Origin: Zoogloea sp041908905
GTDB lineage: Bacteria; Pseudomonadota; Gammaproteobacteria; Burkholderiales; Rhodocyclaceae
Length of the DNA stretch: 64,000 nt
Assembly (NCBI RefSeq): GCF_041908905.1
Contig: NZ_JAYREK010000002.1
Coordinates: forward strand, 1-64,000
Direction of reading: 5' to 3'
The notes under the pieces were generated by a model. That model was given only the letters and a program-made list of their open reading frames with translations. It searched no databases and had not been told where the DNA came from. The position numbers were made by a program, and so were the translations under genes. Of this stretch, positions 57,101 through 64,000 are shown piece by piece (position 1 is the stretch's first letter; each line of letters begins with the position of its first letter).

Positions 57101-57830
57101 CGCGCAGCGCCTCGTTGCCCTTGCGCACCGCCCAGCCGCTCTGGACGACATAGACCGGCAGCGAATGGCGGAACTCGCCGGCCTGGCCCGCCTGGTTGAG
57201 GAAGTAATTGCCCGCCGCCTCGGGGGCGCAGAACACGCGGACCTCGCCCCGCAGCGCGGCGGCCACGAGGGCCTGGGTACCCGGGTAGGCCCGGATGTCC
57301 GTCACGCCGGCCTCGCGGAGCTTCTCGGCGCACAGGTTGCCCTGGATCACCCCGACCACGAAACCGCGGGCGGTCTTCGCGTCGACGATGCCCGCGATGC
57401 TCTCGTGAAAATACAGCAGCCCCTTCATTTCCGTGAGGTGCCGGCCAAAGACGAAGCGTTGCCTGCGGGCCTCGGTCTCGACAAAGAGGTCGATCACGTC
57501 GGCCTCCCCGGCGTCGATGCGGGCCAGCGCGACGGGCCAGCTCGAAGCCAGGTATTTCACCTCGATGCCGGTGCGTACCGACCAGAGATCCCACAGATCC
57601 TTCTGCATGCCGCGCAGCTCGCCCGAGGCGTCGCGGAACAGCATCGGCGGAAAGTCGCCGTCGGCGGCGATGGTGATGGACGTCGGCGGCCCGGACGGCC
57701 CCGCGACGCCGAGGGCCGGCAGGATGGCCCCCAGCAGGCACCCGAGCATCAGGGCCAGCCGCCCCAGGCCGTGGCGCCAGGTAGCGGCACGGCCCGGAGA
57801 GGCTTGCGGATCTGCATCCCATCCGATCAC
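54168..57830 (-). CDS. Hybrid sensor histidine kinase with solute-binding domain
   Basis: A 1220-residue membrane kinase. Signal/anchor (about 20-43), periplasmic SBP_bac_3 domain (about 48-280), membrane helix (about 286-306), two PAS domains (about 325-445 and 475-600), HisKA with H626 in SHEIRTPMNAI, HATPase (NALKF, DTGIG, GTGLGLAI), then two receiver domains (about 860-985, Asp in LLDWRMP; about 1005-1125, Asp in LMDMQMP) and a short tail. GTG at 57830 is preceded by GGAGGT. Its ligand is likely a small polar molecule. It lies 107 bases after the HD-GYP gene. Confidence 0.92.
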   Translation of the reverse strand: MIGWDADPQASPGRAATWRHGLGRLALMLGCLLGAILPALGVAGPSGPPTSITIAADGDFPPMLFRDASGELRGMQKDLWDLWSVRTGIEVKYLASSWPVALARIDAGEADVIDLFVETEARRQRFVFGRHLTEMKGLLYFHESIAGIVDAKTARGFVVGVIQGNLCAEKLREAGVTDIRAYPGTQALVAAALRGEVRVFCAPEAAGNYFLNQAGQAGEFRHSLPVYVVQSGWAVRKGNEALRDRIADGFQRIDRAEQQRIVEKWMGSAVRRMDEPLYIRFSGYVIAGLLGVLVLMAIWLQTVRAVVARRTTALRDEQARLRDSEDRLRTILDGVEGCIYIKDSGYRYLFANRFACEIMGSSPQGVVGRDDADFFGSAQAAHMRSDDRRVIEDGERIVTEDVFHHPDGTLDKILKTVKLPLRHANGGIYALCGISIDVTAYKRLEMELEAHRQNLEQLVEARTRELADKSEQLRLSEERYAYALDAASDGLWDWDLQTGGSHVNPAYARMLGYAPDELPANPEGGWVALLHPDERDSVPARVRAELDSRGAHEVEFRMRCKDGSYKWILSRGKVVARGADGRPLRAAGTHVDLTARKQLELDLREAKEAAEAATRLKSNFLAVMSHEIRTPMNAIVGLTHLALKADPSARLQEFLVKIQASSHHLLALINDILDLSKIEADKLDLEHIDFDVDQLLAEVTELLAERAAEKGIELVVGQGDAVPARLKGDPLRLRQALLNYANNALKFTTQGEIEVRVDRVEAPDDAAVTLRFSVRDTGIGLDERQRQSLFRSFEQADQSITRKYGGTGLGLAITKRLAGLMGGMVGVESTLGVGSTFWFTARLEAGEVAGAGAVGPLPAARVLLADDNAAARRALGDMLGRQGLTVTAVGSGAAAIDEVRRTRGGPLAHAVVLLDWRMPGLDGIAAAREIDRLQPGAPPCLLLADVIDHRSAAAQAAASGIAGVLVKPVGVSPLRDALRRVLGAGGAVPAGPSAGPVEPDLAALSGARVLLVEDNEVNQEVARAILTDAGLEVDVAADGAAALDKVRAGAFDLVLMDMQMPVMDGIATTREIRRDPRFDGLPILAMTASAMSEDRARCFEAGMNDFIAKPIDHAEIAARLVRWIRPRSAADGAPVADPAGAVAEELDTGRAGEVCRVLLEMFDEDDFACHQVLADNAPLLASLLGDAQRELTWAVQHCDFAAASEVLRQGLARRGIVAGR

Positions 57831-57936
57831 GACGGACCTCCATGCCTGTTGGAAGCGTGCGAGACCTCACTCCGACACCCTCGCACCCGCCCCGGGCTTC
57901 CGGCGGGGGCGCCGACTGGGCGGTATTGTGCGCCGC

Positions 57937-59046
57937 TTAGTCCCGGGCGTCTGCAAAACGCAGCGCGATGGCCTTGAACTCGTCCTGGATCGCCAGGAAG
58001 GCATCGACGACATCCGGGTCGAAATGGGCGTCGCGCCCCTCGGCGATGATCGCGGCGGCCTCCTCGTGGGGCATCCCGGCCTTGTAGATGCGCTGGCTGA
58101 TGAGGGCGTCGTACACGTCGGCCACCGCCATCAGCCGTGCCGACACCGGGATCGCCTCGCCCGCGAGCCCCTGCGGATAGCCGGAGCCGTCCCATTTTTC
58201 CTGGTGCGACTGGGCGATGTCCTTGCTCATCGACAGGAAATCCACCTTCATGCCGAGCAGCTGCTCGGCGTGCTCGATGGCCTGCCGGCCCAGGGTGGTG
58301 TGGGTCTTCATGATCTCGAACTCGTCGGGCGTCAGCCGCCCGGGCTTGAGCAGGATCGCATCGGGGATGCCCACCTTGCCGATGTCGTGCAGCGGCGCCG
58401 ACTTGAACAGCATGTCGATGTAGCGCGGGGTTAGCAGCGCGGCGAAGCGCGGGTGGGCCTGCAGGCGGCGGGCCAGAGCCTGGACGTAGAACTGGGTGCG
58501 GCGGATGTGGTTGCCGGTCTCGGAGTCGCGGGTTTCGGCGAGGGAGGCCAGGGTGTGGATCGTGACGTCCTGGATCGCCTGGATCTCCCGGGTCCGCTTG
58601 TCCACCTCGGCCTCGAGGAAGGCGCTCTTGTCGCGCAGGAAGTCGGTGTGCGCCTTGAGCGCCAGGTGGGTCCTGACCCGCGCCAGCAGCACCGGCGGGT
58701 TGAAGGGCTTGGTGACGTAGTCGACGGCCCCCGCCTCCAGCCCGGCCCGCTCCGACTCGGCGTCGGTGCGGGCGGTGAGGAAGATCACCGGGATGTCCCG
58801 GGTGGCGGGCTGCTGCTTGAGCTGCCGGCAGACCTCGTAGCCATCCATCCCGGGCATCATGATGTCGAGCAGGATGAGGTCGGGAGCCGGGCTGGCCGCG
58901 GCGATCTTCAGCGCCTTCTCGCCGCTGTTGGCGAGCTTGACCTTGTAGGGGCCGCTCAGCAGGGCGTTGAGGAGCGTGAGGTTGTCCGCCGTGTCGTCGA
59001 CGGCCAGCAGCGTGGGTTTGGGGAGCATGTCGTGGGGAGTTTCCAT
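57937..59046 (-). CDS. Response regulator with HD-GYP domain
   Basis: A 369-residue protein: REC domain (about 13-130, phospho-Asp in LILLDIMMPGMDG, Lys in TKPF), a linker helix, then an HD-GYP domain (about 160-360). Motifs HDIGKVGIPD and HQEKWDGSGYP are intact, so c-di-GMP hydrolysis is expected. It is of the RpfG type. It lies between the two hybrid kinases, 26 bases after one of them, so one or both probably phosphorylate it. Confidence 0.93.
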   Translation of the reverse strand: METPHDMLPKPTLLAVDDTADNLTLLNALLSGPYKVKLANSGEKALKIAAASPAPDLILLDIMMPGMDGYEVCRQLKQQPATRDIPVIFLTARTDAESERAGLEAGAVDYVTKPFNPPVLLARVRTHLALKAHTDFLRDKSAFLEAEVDKRTREIQAIQDVTIHTLASLAETRDSETGNHIRRTQFYVQALARRLQAHPRFAALLTPRYIDMLFKSAPLHDIGKVGIPDAILLKPGRLTPDEFEIMKTHTTLGRQAIEHAEQLLGMKVDFLSMSKDIAQSHQEKWDGSGYPQGLAGEAIPVSARLMAVADVYDALISQRIYKAGMPHEEAAAIIAEGRDAHFDPDVVDAFLAIQDEFKAIALRFADARD

Positions 59047-59072
59047 CGTTGCGTTCCGGCGTGGGTGGCCCG

Positions 59073-63455
<4,383 letters not shown>

Positions 63456-63875
63456 GGGGAGCCGCCCTTCCATGAACCACGCGGCCCCGCTGGCTGCGCG
63501 ACGACGGCGGTTCGTTTCATGAATACACAATCAAGCCGTGGGTCTACGGCAGGCCCGCGGCCGTACTGGAGGTAATTTTCCACACTTTGTGACAAATGCG
63601 ACGCCGGGCAATGGCCCCGGCACGCCGCAGGAGCGGAGACGCAGACGCGCAGCGGCACGCCGGCACGCTCGCATTCCCCCCGATGGCCGCGCCGGCCGGA
63701 AGGAGAACGGGCGGAATTCGCGACACCGGCCCCGGGCGGCGCGATGCGTCGGCATACGCCACGCCGGCCTCCGCCAGGCATCTGGATCCTACCCCCGGCG
63801 GCGGCGGCCGGCGGGCTGCTAGAATTACCCTCGCCTCCGGGCCAGCCAGGCCCGGAAACCACTGGAGAACGCCCC
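63456..63875. promoter_or_regulatory. Divergent intergenic region, kinase / monooxygenase-like gene
   Basis: 420 bases without a gene. TTTCCACACTTTGTGACAAA (63577-63596) is an imperfect palindrome and could bind a regulator of the kinase operon. CTAGAATT at 63819-63826 contains a -10-like TAGAAT for the rightward gene, without a good -35. Confidence 0.35.
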
Positions 63876-64000
63876 ATGAGCATCCGCATCATCGCCCGCC
63901 TCATCGCCCGTCCCGACGCCATCGACGCCCTGCGCGCCGAGTGCCTCGCCATGCTCGAGCCGACCCGCAAGGAAGCCGGCTGCGTCCGCTACGAACTGCT
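63876..64000 (+). CDS. Antibiotic biosynthesis monooxygenase-like protein (partial)
   Basis: Only the first 41 codons lie in the window. MSIRIIARLIARPDAIDAL and EAGCVRYEL fit the ABM fold of YgiN-type small monooxygenases, which act on quinols or other aromatic compounds. GGAGA precedes the ATG. The rest of the gene is beyond base 64000, so the call is by the N-terminal pattern only. Confidence 0.6.
   Translation, partial: MSIRIIARLIARPDAIDALRAECLAMLEPTRKEAGCVRYEL

Overview
The window is a GC-rich, densely coded bacterial chromosome segment. Gene order and protein types suggest a betaproteobacterium, most likely of the Rhodocyclales. Pointers are the rpoE-rseA-rseB-rseC-mucD-lepA-lepB-rnc-era-recO-pdxJ-acpS run, a GTP-type PEP carboxykinase, the yceD-rpmF-plsX-fabH-fabD-fabG-acpP-fabF cluster, and multi-domain hybrid kinases. 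The lineage is inferred from content, not from a marker gene.

Layout. 1-1422 is the 5' part of a leftward group II intron. It starts just after the terminator of pbpG, and its reverse transcriptase is ruined by a nonsense codon and two internal deletions. 1473-11668 carries stand-alone metabolic and cell-wall genes: pbpG, a frameshifted patatin gene, maeB divergent from pckG, a class I aminotransferase, a lytic transglycosylase with a long leader, and ampD. A tRNA Gly-Cys-Gly trio follows. 12093-26276 is a leftward housekeeping block read rpoE, rseA, rseB, rseC, mucD, a glutaredoxin-like gene, lepA, lepB, a DUF4845 gene, rnc, era, recO, pdxJ, acpS, nagZ, uvrC, pgsA. Many of its junctions overlap at start/stop codons. 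nadB diverges from rpoE. 28077-34586 is the leftward lipid-synthesis cluster from yceD down to a YgfX-like membrane protein. 34675-46451 holds maf, a tetrapyrrole-methylase-type methyltransferase, sppA, a Rieske protein, a phosphoglycolate phosphatase-like HAD protein, rluC, rne, a low-molecular-weight phosphatase, uvrB and tyrB.

Accessory part. 46628-50606 is a tRNA-Asn hotspot. Three tRNA-Asn genes sit behind a near-consensus promoter. The 3' half of tRNA-Asn is duplicated 2.4 kb downstream, and the tRNA terminator occurs three times. These copies bracket a Fic protein gene and a cobalamin-binding-type protein gene, with no integrase present. 50875-51780 encodes two small unrecognised proteins.

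Signalling end. 51795-63455 contains a membrane DUF945-TPR protein whose leader is a clear cyclic-di-GMP-I (GEMM) riboswitch. Upstream of it, on the same strand, are a solute-binding hybrid histidine kinase, a REC-HD-GYP protein (a c-di-GMP phosphodiesterase type) and a large HAMP-GAF-PAS hybrid kinase with Hpt domain. The cluster may therefore both set and read c-di-GMP. The window ends in the start of a small monooxygenase-like gene.

Less expected features are a promoter-terminator pair that could make a ~115-nt RNA next to the transglycosylase (10762-10912), a predicted near-leaderless yceD mRNA, terminator-like hairpins directly before lepA and plsX, and a structured rne leader.
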